Origin: Taenia hydatigena
Taxonomy: Eukaryota; Platyhelminthes; Cestoda; Cyclophyllidea; Taeniidae
Reading direction: 5' to 3'
DNA length: 64,000 nt
NCBI GenBank assembly: GCA_036345935.2
Contig: JADWOT020000007.1
Span: 5,813,568 to 5,877,567 of the forward strand
A model generated the notes under the pieces. It did no database searches and had not been told where the DNA came from. It worked only from the letters and a program-made list of their open reading frames with translations. Below, in pieces: positions 23,969-36,625 of the stretch. Within the stretch, counting starts at the first letter, position 1; each line of letters begins with the position of its first letter. A program made the translations under genes and the position numbers.

Positions 23969-25724
23969 ATAGGCAACGGCTCTGCAAATCACGTCTCCTC
24001 TCTGGGTATTGTGGCAGCAGCAGTCGATAAGGGTCAACCAAAGGATGGAGTTCAGAAAGCACCGAAAGAGATTCGAGATCATGGTCTTGAGGGGCTTTTT
24101 AAAAGTTTGAGTAAGCTGTCAGCTAGTCTGACCTTAATTTTCCTTCATTTTTCTCTCTAGTTTATGGTGGGACGCCCGCAACACCATCAATGCCCCACCT
24201 CATTAATTTGACTTATCTGAATTCTCGGCGTCTATGTGCTGTTAACATTTCACTGCCTAATTCTAGATGCCAAAGTAAATGACTATGGAGAAGTTACTCA
24301 GTCAAATGATCGCGAAGCGGATATTAATTTGAATTGCGAAAACCAGCGAGCATTGGTGAAAACCACCTTGGAGCTGACGGAGCGCGTCGCAAAAAGTGTG
24401 AGTGAGAACGACATGACGCTTATACTGGGCGGCGACCACAGCATTGGAATTGGGTCAATCGCGGGTCACTTCAGGGTTTTCCCCAACTCTTTTGTTGTCT
24501 GGGTTGACGCACACGCTGACATCAACACTCCCGGGAGCTCCGTTTCTCGGCACACTCACGGTATGCCTCTCTCCTTTCTTCTCAACGAAACCAGCAAACT
24601 CATTCCGCAAACTCAAGGCTTCGAAAACATCAAACCAGTGTAGGTTCCACATCTTCGCATAAAGTACCGTTGCTGGCCTTATTGACGTTCATTGACCCAT
24701 TCATCTTGTAGTCTTGAAGCTAACCAACTCCTCTACATCGGACTTCGAGATGTTGATGCACCAGAGCTGTAAGTTTGGCCTTTAAGTCCAGTGATATGTA
24801 AAAATGTGCCCTCATAAATTGCTGACTGTTTTAGGAAGTTCATAAAGGATCTTAATATTCTGTATTTTACTATGGACGATGTGCGAACGATTGGTATTGA
24901 GAGTGTCATGGAGACAGCCCTCAAGACCATAATGCGATTTTGGTGAGTAATTGTTGAAATTCCTTCCCCCCCTTTTGAGAGGATGAATAACCGACACACT
25001 TATCTGTGAATTATAATTGTTTGGCAGTCCTAATTGTCAAATCCACCTGAGCTTCGACATTGACGCGTTGGACCCCAAATATGCTCCCAGCACAGGGACT
25101 CCCGTCCCAGGGGGCCTCTCATTGGACGAGGGCAAGTACATTTGCAAGACCCTTGGCCAGACAGGTAGGCTAACAGTATCGACATTTATAGTCAGTGATG
25201 ATTGTTGCTTGACTAGAGCAAAAATATCTGAGCAGCTGCTTGTGATAATCCTGAAAAAGAAACACCCACATGCTAAAGCGAAAGCACAAATTTAGGGTTT
25301 CTTGTCGACTTCCCTTTTAGGGACATCAACCCAGCATTATTAGCTTAGTGCTTTAAGACTGTGTTAAAATGTTGTGTTGGCCTATCACACGAACAGCTGT
25401 GGCCTTCAATTAGTGGCGTAAATGAATGGCGCAGATAATTCGAGACAGTGTTACGATGTGCTGGATCTGTAGCAACGATGGAGTTCTTTGTGACAGTTGT
25501 AATGATGTGCACGTGAGAATGGAGGCTGCAATGAGCCTTATAGTTTCTTTGTACACTTTCTCTGAAACAAAGTGGTAATAAAATCAATTTCACTTTGCTG
25601 TCTAGGTCTGCTCAAATCGATGGTGGTAGCCGAGGTCAATACAATGCTTGGTTCACCTGAAGATGCAGTGACAACGCTAAACTCTGCTCTTGAGATCATC
25701 AAAAGTGCTCTGCTTCTGGACTAG
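23969..25724 (+). pseudogene. arginase, copy B: start codon ATG changed to ATA
   Basis: Exons 23969-24110, 24267-24639, 24712-24768, 24835-24942, 25028-25164 and 25606-25724, with the same GT-AG borders and phases as copy A and no frameshift or early stop. All metal ligands and active-site residues are kept, as is the SRH loop. The initiator reads ATAGGC where copy A has ATGGGC. A TAG lies in frame just upstream, and the next in-frame Met is residue 97, so a normal protein cannot start unless ATA or another codon is used. Other differences from copy A: Asn46 to Ser, Ile68 to Asn and Arg162 to Gln. The intact body means the loss is recent, or that the copy is expressed another way. A sequencing or assembly error at this base is the main alternative. 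Confidence 0.85.
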
Positions 25725-26726
25725 AGACGTATAAAATGTTAGCGAATTCGTGCACAATGCATGCTGAAATTTGCCACTCAATGTAATCTCTATTTCGTCC
25801 GAATACATGCTTGGATTCGGGATTTGCTATTTTTAAAAAAGGTGTTGGAATTGGGTTACGTGACGCTTTCCACGGGCTACTTAAGACTAGACTAATGCAC
25901 TGTGGCTACAGCGCAACAAAACTCTTTCGATTTGGGTCTGGCTGCAAGCGCTTGATCAGTCATACCTTTATATTCAAGACGCAACTTGCGCAGAGATTAT
26001 TCAGAATTTTATTTGGCGTTGTCGAATTCTAAATATGTGATCTCCTTTATTTGCCTTCACTCGCCCCTTCACTAGCTCAGGCTGTCACTCTTTCATTTAT
26101 CAACAAGCATATGGCAACAATTCGCCCATCTTGCCCTTCGACTCCGGTCTATCTACCTGGTGGTTGGTGGATCACTAGCTTCTTCATTTAGGCTCAAAAA
26201 TTCTACAATGTGATCATATTTTCTAAATAACTACCTATTGATAAATATTTGCATGTATGTATTCATCCTGATAGGTAATTGTGGGTTTTCGAACGTTCCT
26301 TCTTACCTGTGCATTTAGTTTTAGCCTTCCATTCATGCATAACCTAACTTCTTTAAAATAATATTGGTAAATAAAACACTGATGGGGTGTGTAAGATGGA
26401 TGATAGTAGGAGGAATGCTTCAGTGTTCGAGTTGGTTAAGTGCAGTGATAGTTTGCTGATACAAAGCTGACATCGACGCAGGAATTAAGAAACGGTATAG
26501 ACTGTGGTGACATCCTCCTATATTCAATCTCAAGCCAGCGAGGAGATGTGCAATGCAGTTTGTGTCGTTGTGACATGCCTTAGTGGCTACATGCTTTTGT
26601 GCACACATATTTTAGAGACGAGGTGGGTGAAGCGCAGCAAGGAGAGGAAGTTGCGTCTAAATAACAAAGTAGGAAAGATTAAATGGATAGAAGGACACGT
26701 AAAATTGTAAAAGTGTGCTCTGGTTG

Positions 26727-26797
26727 CCCTTATAGCGTACACGGTAGACTAGGGCCCCAGTCTCCCAATCCGAGGGTCACGAATTCGAGCCTTGCTC
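26727..26797 (+). repeat. tRNA-Lys-like relic in right direct repeat
   Basis: The A-box region (AGCGTACACGGTAGACTAG) and the B-box region (GAGGGTCACGAATTCGAGCC) line up well with a lysine tRNA of animal type. The anticodon loop CTCCCAA would read CCC rather than a lysine codon and the stems are imperfect. It is a tRNA-derived relic, probably a SINE head, whose following sequence belongs to the direct repeat. Confidence 0.5.
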
Positions 26798-27511
26798 TGA
26801 GCGGCGCTACTTGCTGCAATTTACCATTAAATTGCTAATGCCCAACAACGATAAGACAGCTGCATCCATGCACGCACGCATTTGTCGACATTCACTTACG
26901 CTACTGGCAAGAGAATTGGTACATTGGTGCAGGTACAAATGGAACACCCACGGTGAGAACCGAACGCACCTATTTTCACTTGGGAAGCAGATGCCGCGGC
27001 CCTTATTGGCATTTTGTTTGATCCATTTGCCAGGAATACGCACTATCGAATGCGTTCGTCTTTTCTGATTCTTTATTCGATTACTCCATAATTTCTGTCA
27101 TCTAGGCAATGCTACTTAACAATTTTCGACTCATTTTACATCACTCTTCACTGTTCTCATATGTTCTACTATTTTTAGCAAAAGTTGCAATTTCGCGTTT
27201 TATTTAACCCTGTGCAACATTTATTACCGATCCGGCGTTCTGCGTGTCCTTCACATCTTCCCATTTCCTTTGTTTGCTTAACATTCCTTGACAGCGCCTA
27301 CGCTTCGTGTTCGTTTATCGCACGGTTTTCGTCGATAATTTAATTTTGAAATTCTATCAATGCAGCAAGCATAAGTGATCGCAGCGTTTTTAAGCACATC
27401 TTGTATCGGTTCCCTGCACCCGTAGTCTAGATGTACTTTACCAAATCCTGCACCGGCTTGAACTCTCATCAAATTGTGTTACTGCAAACATCTGACACAT
27501 TCGTCTTACAG

Positions 27512-27647
27512 CGGCGCGAATCGCAGCATGAATCTGAAGGATAATTTACAAGTCGACACCACTCCCTCCTGCTCACCCTGGATGGCTGTGTCGGAAGAGG
27601 CCAGGAGCCAGTTGCATTTGATAGGACATGAACTTACAATCTTTGCA
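27512..27647 (+). CDS. candidate internal exon in conserved island (right copy)
   Basis: The counterpart of 14,541-14,676, with the same acceptor, donor, length and open phase. One residue differs, Asp for Val in NLKxNLQ. The product is not recognised. If the exon is real, both copies could still be spliced. Confidence 0.3.
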
Positions 27648-27876
27648 GTAAGGAACCCGAGAACTCATCAGTCATTCTACCCAAACTTTACTTGTGCTCA
27701 AAGATAGGCCAAGTACGCACGCCTAGAATTGTGGTTATTAATCAACTTAAGGCAACTGTAGGGTCTAGCGGTTCTGCCGTATAGATGCGTGGGTTTCCGG
27801 ACTAAAATTTTGGCTGATTTCGAGCCCAGATTTGTACATGTTAGGCTGTTAGTGTGCGCATTCTGAAATTTTGGGC

Positions 27877-28136
27877 TTTTATTTGGTGATATTTTGTTCG
27901 CCGCTGTTTTCTTTGCTGAATTGTCATCGCAATATTGTGTCTGCCACTTTAGTACCAAAATCAACATCAATTCACTAACGGCAAAATATCTCTTCGCAAT
28001 GCATTAAAGCAAGTGAAGAGTGGTCCGGATCGTTTCATTGTGAAGAGATATTTTGCCGTTAGTGAATTGATATCGATTTTGGCACTAAAGTTGGAATGGA
28101 TTTACAGGAGATATTTTCCTTTAGAGTAGTCGATTT
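27877..28136. repeat. 260-base identical block with long hairpin (right copy)
   Basis: Identical to 14,919-15,178. The hairpin arms are 27,946-28,001 and 28,036-28,091 around a 34-base loop. The sequence before 27,877 and after 28,136 differs from the left copy. Confidence 0.8.
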
Positions 28137-28693
28137 TGATCACTGTATTGCCTTTCAATTAGGCGGAATGAAGAAGGCTTGATAACGTCAAATATGTTTT
28201 GTCGTACAACGCCACTGATAAAGGGCTGAGGGCAAAAATCCTAGTGAAGGCAAGTCGATGGTTATCAAATAACTGTGTTGGTGGAGGGAAGAGGATAAAA
28301 GCTTTGCATAAGAAGAATCGAATTTGAGAATGCGACTGCAGCAGCAATGTTAGAGAAGGAGGAAATTTCCTAAATGCAATCCGATTTTGATAAAGTGATT
28401 GCGGTGGCAGTGAATCGGAGGTGAATGGAAATCGATCCTGTGGCTGCGCCTGTGGTGGGGTGAGAGGCGAACTTCCCTTAAGGTTCAACTTAATTTTAAC
28501 GTGTGACTGTTCTGGGAGTGAAACTGGGGACTGTGACCTCAGCAGTAGAGAAGGAGGCGAAATTTCGCTAGAGATAAGTCAACACTTATTGCGCGTCTGC
28601 AGTGGTAGCTGAGCGAAGGAGAAATTTGACCATGCGGTTGTCGTTTTTTAGTGAGGCGAGAACATAAATTTTGCTGAAGGTGTGGCTAAAGTG

Positions 28694-29600
28694 GGAAGGG
28701 ATTCCCACATTTCCTAGAAAGGATGAATGCAGTCAATTATTAGGGAAAGGTGAAATTTACAGATTCCAACATCATCCGATACATCAAAATAATTATTACT
28801 GCACAGAAACATGCAAAAATAAGTGATGACATTGGTCGTAGGAGTCGAAGTCATCCCATCTGCCATTAAATAACATTGTCAAACCCGATAAAAAGTTTGG
28901 TATTGCTATTTCTTAGTAGAGAATATGCATCATAATGCATCCAACGACTGTTGACGTCTAGTATCCGTGGTGTCGAATCTTACGACAGTGGGAAGTCACT
29001 CATTCTACTAGGCGTAGTCTTACCTATGCGATTCTCCTGTTGCATTAGATTTGTGCGCAATGAGATGGAGTGGAAGGGAAGAACACTGGATATATTGATC
29101 ATCACGAACACCAGCCATCAACAGCAGTTTGATATATTATGATTACCAACTTGCTTAGAATGGTTATGGAGCATTCGAGAAACATTTATACCGCAATAAA
29201 GTATCCTAAATGGGACACCAGATTGTAGCCTAAATTTCAGAAAGCAATGTTTAATGTTATGCTTGTGAGTTACAAAGGATCGTTGGTTCATCTCATCAAG
29301 CGCTCCTTACCATCCGGCAATTTCTTCCCTTTTAAACCAATTGACATCTTGCTCAGTTCCTCACCATGTCCAACTGAGCAAAAAGTATAGTGCGTGGCTG
29401 TAGAATAAAGTTGAACCAATGCAACCCTATTTTTACTCTATGGCTATTGCTTTAGTCACGCGAAATTGTGAGGCAAACAATGGATTGCGTTGAGCAGTTT
29501 GCTCAGTAAGGCTCAATTCGTCAGTCGATTCACCGCGTACATTGCTGCCATCACTGATCTTGTCCCCAACATTGCAATGCCGGGAAGCATTCTAATATTT
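28694..29600. other. non-coding, nothing recognised
   Basis: Single-copy DNA after the direct repeat. No exon or RNA gene was recognised. Confidence 0.5.
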
Positions 29601-29607
29601 TGAGTGG

Positions 29608-29684
29608 CACGCACACACGTGTGCACATGTGTAGGTGTGCAGTGTACTTTTATATCATGTGTGCGTATGTATGTATGTGTGTGG
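29608..29684. repeat. TG/CA-rich alternating tract
   Basis: Imperfect runs of CACACACG, TGTGTAGGTGTG and TATGTATGTATGTGTGTG form an alternating purine-pyrimidine stretch. Weaker pieces follow to about 29,900. The open frames here, with His/Thr/Tyr-rich products, arise from the repeat and are not genes. Confidence 0.75.
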
Positions 29685-29900
29685 AAGCGCGTTTCCATGA
29701 AGATCGAATGCATAGGAATATATTGTATGCATAATTTTGTATAAGAATACAAATGTGTGTAGGTGTGTTTTTCTCCCAACGATAGATTTACGCGCACAAT
29801 ACCAAATTCGCAAATGCAAAACCCAAAATACATAAATGCATATATTTATGCCTAACACCAACAGAGCGTTCACTCATGTGCTCGTGCGCACACACAAGCA

Positions 29901-32900
29901 TATTTATTTTTACTGTACATGCGCATGTTCTGACTCATATACGTGCCAAAATAATACACCTGCTTAAAGCTCGGCAGCAGCTGTATCTTTTTGTCATTCT
30001 CGTTGGCATACAGCCTGAACCCAAGCTGCTCTACACATTAGCATCATTTACGAGGCAATCCTTAACGATTTTCTAGGCTTTTCATTCCAAAGACTTTATG
30101 CACACTACCTGAAGTGTAAACCAGATTGTGTCCCTCCTATTACATAAGAAATTTCTGCCTTGCGTGCCAAAGACAATTGTGTCTTTATAATTATTTTTCG
30201 AAGCCTACTGAGAGCCGCCTCACCTCCCACAGTCAACATGCGGTATTTGTAGGCAAAGCACAATTAGTCCACAACATTTGAGAAACTGCGTATTACATTT
30301 GAAAATAGAATGTGCTGCCACCCCGTCAATTGACATGCTTAAGTTATGTACTTAATTTTTAAGTCTTTAGTGTCTACCTTTTATTCATGGGAGGAAAAAC
30401 CATCTGTGAGGCGCAGAGAGTCACTCTCCCTCACATCAACACGAATATTTGAGTAGACGCGAGAAACACGGGCGGTGTCTTGTTTGGAGAAAGCGTACAC
30501 ATGTTGACCAGTACCAGGCCTTCTGTTGGTCATGGATCGGAGTATGTTTTCGCTGGCTACTCAGACCTGTAGATACAACCAGAAAAGCCAGTGTCAGATA
30601 ATGCCATCATAGCTAAGCTCATCTTCGTCATTCTTCCAATGACTGTCATCAGTAACATTCTCCTCACTCTTTACAGAAAAAGTTCCAACAAGTGTGTCTT
30701 TCAAGAATCGTGAGTTTCCACGCATGATTTCACAAGAAACACCAGAAAAAAGTTCATCTGCTTGATTCAAATTGACATTTTATTAGTTTCACTTTGGTCG
30801 CCACCACTTTTAAAACAAGGTTTTCTTTCGTTGGTCACGCGTGATGGCTAATGTGAAGCAGCATTTTTTGTGGTTAGTTCTGCAACACATACTACCGCTC
30901 TTCCTAAAAAAAATGTCGCCTCATCCTTGATCCGGGCTTGATTCTGACTATCGTAGAAAGAGTGAAGTGGATGATCGGCCGAGTAAGGAACTCAATAATG
31001 ACTTCTTAAAACAGCGGTGCGTAATGCAGCCGGTAACGATCGGGCTAATAAAGGAGCAATCAGCTGGCAAAGCGTGATTTTTACCCAAGTTACTTTAGTT
31101 ATAGGTCCAGCACGCTTCCACCGCGCACTTTACCGACAATTGCAGCGCCTCCAAATCTACCATCCCTCATCGGCGGGCTGGCACATGCAACATAACAAGC
31201 CACAGAGGTGTACTTTAACAGTCACATGAGGTCTGGGCGCGTGTGCATGATTGAATAATTGCTGAGTGACGCGCAGGCAGTGAGACAGCAGAAGTGGAGG
31301 AAGATGTGGATGAGGATGGGGAGGGAGGATAAAGGTAGGGATGGTTGTATGCACGTGGCAATGCATAATAAGGGCTTCTCTTAAACGTAAAATAACACAC
31401 GAAAAAAGATCCTACTTGGCTCTGGCCACATTAATGGGCTGAGTCGTCTGCACGACCCAACAATCAGGGTCAAATAGGCTTAGAAGTGTTAAGCTGCCAT
31501 GACCCTGGAATATCAGCTGTCACCATTTGAAAGCTTGCCCCTACTTCTGAATTCGTCGAGGTATACGTATCTTCTCGACACCGGCTGCTGAAGCTTTGGA
31601 GGTCATGTTCCCCAACAATGAGGTAACGCAGCCAATGCTTTTTGGTGAAGTTATTACTTCGCTTGCTTAACAACGACTTCTAATCACCAGTTCGTCATGG
31701 TGGCCCACTCTGAGCAGCTAAATGCTTTAGGAAATTTTGGCGATTGAGTTGCTCAACATAGGTAACTGCATTTGAGAGCGCGTCTCCTTTTTATTCTAGT
31801 CATCTTGGCATCAGCCGCATAATTACAGTCCGCAACTTAAAGCCTTGCTTAGCGATTACTAATTGATGAAGATACCAGCGGCTTGGTCTCATGCAGTTAG
31901 CTATGGAAACGAGTGGCGAAGAAACCTTGGAAATTCACGTTAGTTCTTGGGCGTCAACCAGAGGAGTGTAGGTCATAATCCCATCTCGACTTGACCGGTT
32001 TACTCAGTAATGCCTCTTGCCTCACCCTGGTAGATGTCTTATCAAAGTGACTCAAAAAGCACACGTGTCTCCTTCTGTTACCATCAGGACACAAAAGTTC
32101 TGTGCCATGTCTTTGGCCAATGCAGACTACTAGAGACTTTGGTCACTGGTAACAGAACTGAATTGACTTTGCACGAGTTCTGCAGCTATTTATAGGTTTA
32201 TGCCCATTCTCAATTCCTCTCTCCTTCATCTCATGGTCGACTTAACAGAAAAGTTGGGGGCGAGCCTAGCAGAAATCAAGAGGAGAAAGCTAGTTCCAAT
32301 GGCTAGCAAAACTTCGTCCGAAAGATGCAATGACACTGAAGTATTTAAGAAGCGGTACCAACATTTATCCAAGACGTCGACGTGTAGCACGCTTTGTTCT
32401 TTCAAGGCGACATTCGCATCGAGACTATAAAGAGACATTATGTTGTTAAATTCTGATCCGAGCCTGTACTTTTTAGCAACGTTCACTTTTCAGAAGTTCT
32501 GTCGTATTGGATGCACCAAAGATAAAAGAAGCATTCGTATGCATCGACCCTTCTTGATGTATAGTAGCATGTTGGCAACAGATATACATTACCATCCCAA
32601 ATTCTGCCTCACCATGTGCCCATAATTTAATTTTCATATCACGATTGAATTAGCATATTTCACATTTAGTGAGGCCCGACTTTCATCTCAGCTAAACGCT
32701 CATGATAAATGCAATAAATATATAACATGGGTTAGCACCAGGGGACTTCTCCTCTTATTATGGGATTTCAGGACTCGTCAGAACACTGTCCACCTCATCT
32801 CACTATCTCACCACCGTATCTGAGAAACCCTACCTCATTTATTTGCCAATTGTTATTGCCAGCCAATTAAGATTCTCTATAAGGCGCTTGACATCACCAG

Positions 32901-33120
32901 TGCAAGCCAACTATTATTTTCTATCACTGTCCACGCTAGGTAACCACTGTCGCACATTTTCATCTGTGCTACTCCATTTCTTTTCTAATGATAATACGGG
33001 GATTGAGGTTTATAATCTTGACCGATCTCATTAATTACAATAGGTGGGAAAACGCCCGGCTACTGTCATTGGCTCTTTGCTGCCTCATCAATCGCTAATT
33101 TTACGATAAATGAATGGAAC
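29901..33120. other. non-coding, nothing recognised
   Basis: Contains a purine-rich stretch at about 31,270-31,345 and only short random-looking frames. No gene is called. Confidence 0.45.
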
Positions 33121-33129
33121 AATGCACTG

Positions 33130-33630
33130 TAGCGTGGTGTAGAACCGTCCACCATTGAAAGAATCACGGGAGCTGACAGTGAGTGGAGACTGCAGTTGCG
33201 GAATACAAAGGTCACAAATCGTCAAAGCAACGGGAGTCAGTAGATCTGGATATGTTTGCATCTACAATCTGATGTGCTGCATTGTAGCTGCCTCCAGCAG
33301 TGCATATTAGTTAAAAAGCATCAGCTCTCCACAACTTTTCTTCGGTCTACCTTAGCGGTCGGCAAACTCTGACACATCCTCGAGACCGTCAGCGCTGTCA
33401 TTCACAGAGCTAAATAGCACGGCCTGGAAATGCACGCAAATGGACACCTATAACGTTCCACTCGATGGCAATTTGAAACACCATTTCGTTCGCAAAACAC
33501 TTCTAATCCTGCTCCAAAAATGACGCTTAAAGCACTAAGTTATCTAACTACTGCCAAATAAATCGCCGTAGACCACATGGTCAGATATTTCTCGAACGCA
33601 GTCAAAAGTGCAAAGAGCCAGCAGTACTTG
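33130..33630. repeat. dispersed repeat family Z, copy 2
   Basis: About 33,140-33,240 aligns with about 60,820-60,920 (shared GTGGAGACT-CAG-T-CG and AAAGGTCAC). About 33,400-33,620 aligns with about 5,280-5,520. The two parts are much closer together here than their partners imply, so this copy has an internal deletion or the family has several modules. Confidence 0.45.
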
Positions 33631-33639
33631 TACTCTGAG

Positions 33640-36390
33640 TCTGATCCAATCCCAGCGTCGTCTCTCGATCCACGTAGTTTATGTGATCAAATGCCTCGGG
33701 TATCATTGAGCTGAACAATCCTAAACCAGGTGACAGCCACTTTCTAAAAAGTCGCCTAAATTCTACTGCGCAACCAAGACAAATAATCATCGCTATAGGC
33801 AACCATCGGTGAATGCCCATTATTCCGCAAAACTACTGCGGATACAAGGCGAACAAGACTTAGGAATCTTGTCGCCCTTCATTGGAGGGAAAGGCGCTGA
33901 CCAGCAGCGTACTCGCATACCTAAGGTATATGTAGAACGGAAGAGGTGCTTTCTTTGGAGTTACAAACATTCCAGTCGATGCAGACTTGGAGCAAATTAT
34001 GCTGTACTAAGTGTTTCCTCGCAGAATGAAATACTTTCTTCTAGGCACGTCTGATTCGAAACCACTTCAAGCAATGCTTCTGTTAGGCTAATTTAACTGA
34101 TTTTGATGGTTTAAGGAGAGCTAACACAAAGATGAAAATGCAAGGGAACAATTCCATTATTCGCTGCACCTGTGGTGAGTGGGCTGGCCTCTGAGCCATA
34201 TCAGCTGTCGAAGTCGATTTCTGCATCCCTAATATGCAAATTATTTATCTAAATTTGTGATCGATGAATTCGCGGTACCGTACAGATTGGTAAGAATAAG
34301 CTATTAATTCCAATCAGGTTTATATCTTCGTTTCATTCAATCACTTCAAAAGTTGTAAGAATCACGTCTTTGCCGAATATTACTTTGCAGCCGTCCTTCA
34401 TCTTCACTCCTTTTATTCACATCTGCATGATTCAAACCCTTATTTATCTATTCGCTACTCATGCGGCACAGTCAACCATATGCTACACTTGTCAAGAATT
34501 TTTATCTCTTGCACACACTCGCTCTTGCTTTCGCTCTTCATCCCGTGCTCTCTCACCGCATAACACAAGTTACAACATCCTTTTAATTCCGCAAGGACAA
34601 TCGTTACGGCACCAATCCGCACATTAACTATGAAACCGCATTTACATATCTCTGCACGGTATCGCCACTAAAATTAATAGATCTCTTTTGCTAGCGCAAG
34701 CATGGATAGAGTCAAGCCTCATCGGCGCCAAAAAGGACCAACACGTTGGAATCCTCTACATGGCTGGATACGAACAATAAATAGCTATTAACGGAATAAA
34801 AGTGTAGGCAGTGTTGGAACAGTCAAGCACTGCTTTTCTGTTTCCTACCTTCATTCAGGGCCACCGATTTGGGCAATGCTCGGCAAGCGTTCCTGCCGAA
34901 CTGGAAATTCGTAGTCTGTAGAAAAATGGGGTACATTATAAGGAGTCTCGTTTCAAATTAATATATTGCAAAAGTGGCTGCCTATTTTCAAACAAAGCAT
35001 GCAGAAATGCCAAATGCTCTTTTAAGGCTATGTTTACTAGTGTGGGAATTAAATAGCAACAATAGTAACCATTTTAGGTAGGCTGTGTTTCGGCCAGCCC
35101 TTTGACAAAATGAATGGTTTTGAGCACTAGAAGTAGCACTTGCACATCCGTAATCGTCACTGCCAAACACAGAAACGTCTTCAAATCTTTCTAAGCGGCT
35201 TTCTAGCGTGCTGCACAAGTACAGGCAGGCTCTTTTGTGCACGTGCTCAGCATTGTTTGGCTAACAGCCCGTGGACCGTTGCTTAGCGTACTCATCGGCC
35301 ATCAGTAGTAAGCAGACTACATTGATGTTATCCACTTCGATGGATTGTAGCGTGGTTGGAAGAGATGGTAACCGAATTCTTGACGTCATATTTAAACTAT
35401 TTCACAAAAAGTTAAGCCTTTATAAATAGTCTATCAAAATAGCACCTATGCGTGTTGGCAAATCGCCGTAGCCATCTAGCAGTAATTTTAAGTCGTCCTC
35501 GCTTAGGCTTAATTGTTAAAAACAAGTTGACATTTACAGATATTTTAATGCACTTAATAATGTTAAGTACGCCCGAAACCTCGCAAATTTATCGTGGTCA
35601 GTAGCATTGAGGTTTTATTTTAGCTGTATTTACTAGGGCCTTGAGAATAGGCTCAAATGTAGTCACTCCTAACCGGCATAGCAAATTCAAACTACTTGTA
35701 AGCATAACATTAGTCAGTCCATGTATGTGCTCAACACGTCACCATACTCATGCGAATCCGACCCTCACATGTAGCTCAGATGAAGATCGCAGAATTCGGA
35801 CATGCATATTCGTAAATGAATGTTTCAAAACTGAAATCTCACTCTCTACGTTTTCTAGAAGAAGATCCAGTGGATTCAGAGATAATAAAGAAACAATTAA
35901 ACAAAGCTAGTCGGTTGAGCAGTCCTATCCATTGAGGTGCAAATTCCCCATCAACAATTACCAGTGTATCGTCTCCCTTATTGAGCTTTGCACACTTTGT
36001 GAACATAGGCAGTTTTCAAAAGAGACGTCTCGCAAGCTGATGAAGGTGAAAAACGGTAGAAAGGCCGACCCGTGTGACATTCTTCCTTACGCTTAGCGCT
36101 TCAACATAATCTTGTGTGTTCTTTTTCCTCCCTAAATGTATTTAGCTGCAAGCACTTTTTCGCTGGCTTCATCCAAAATTACTAAAAAGCGTGACTTTTA
36201 TCACCTTGGTGCACTATTGTGGTATGAACTGCGACAGAGGGCTAGGAACGAGCCATCATGCGAAAACAAGGCGAAGACGAACTTGTCCCTGTAACGCTAT
36301 TCATGGTGGTATTGTCATCATTGCAGTCCAATTGTAGATATTGCTGTGTCACTTAGTTTGAGCAAACGACTAAAATAAGAAATTATTTTA
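33640..36390. other. non-coding, nothing recognised
   Basis: Short frames only. No RNA gene or clear repeat was seen. Confidence 0.45.
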
Positions 36391-36394
36391 GGAA

Positions 36395-36625
36395 AATGTA
36401 AGGGTGATTGTAGGGGACATCACTTCCGACGATGGTAATGCCAGCTCGGAGGTAACGGTAGTAAGGACAGCGATAGAATAACGAAAGTGATAGCAGGAGA
36501 ATACAAGTTAGGGATGCGCTGCAGGTAACAGTAAAAGAGATAGGAATAAGTACTGACCCCGACGTGACTTGAACACTCAACGTTCGGATCTGGAGTCAGA
36601 CGCGCTATCATTGCCCCACGGAGTC
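36395..36625 (-). repeat. tRNA-Trp-derived SINE, copy 1
   Basis: The head at 36,625-36,554 (minus strand, 72 bases) closely resembles an animal tRNA-Trp. The acceptor stem GACTCCG with CGGGGTC pairs completely, the anticodon loop is CTCCAGA with CCA, and the T loop is TTCAAGT. D-stem position 11-24 and T-stem position 50-64 are mismatched. The 160 bases that follow the head are shared with 41,520-41,760, which a single tRNA gene would not explain. A tRNA-derived SINE fits best. The head alone could be scored as a tRNA gene by automated tools. Confidence 0.7.

Larger units (their letters stand above)
23212..26044 (+). repeat. right arm of inverted duplication (arginase copy B)
   Basis: The inverted partner of 18,881-21,710. 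Homology ends outside at about 26,044, only a dozen bases before the right copy of the 2.6 kb direct repeat starts. The two duplications therefore share, or nearly share, a breakpoint. Confidence 0.9.
26057..28693 (+). repeat. 2.6 kb direct repeat, right copy
   Basis: The partner of 13,102-15,734, same orientation, about 13 kb away. It follows directly on the outer end of the right arginase arm. Divergence is clearly higher than between the arginase arms, except in the islands at about 27,491-27,673 and 27,877-28,136. Confidence 0.8.

Noticed and set aside
29513..29873. Minus-strand frames with His/Thr/Tyr-rich products
   Set aside because: They are translations of the TG/CA-rich tract.
36554..36625. 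Functional tRNA-Trp gene
   Set aside because: Stem mismatches and a shared non-tRNA tail with a second copy favour a SINE, although the acceptor stem and anticodon are good.
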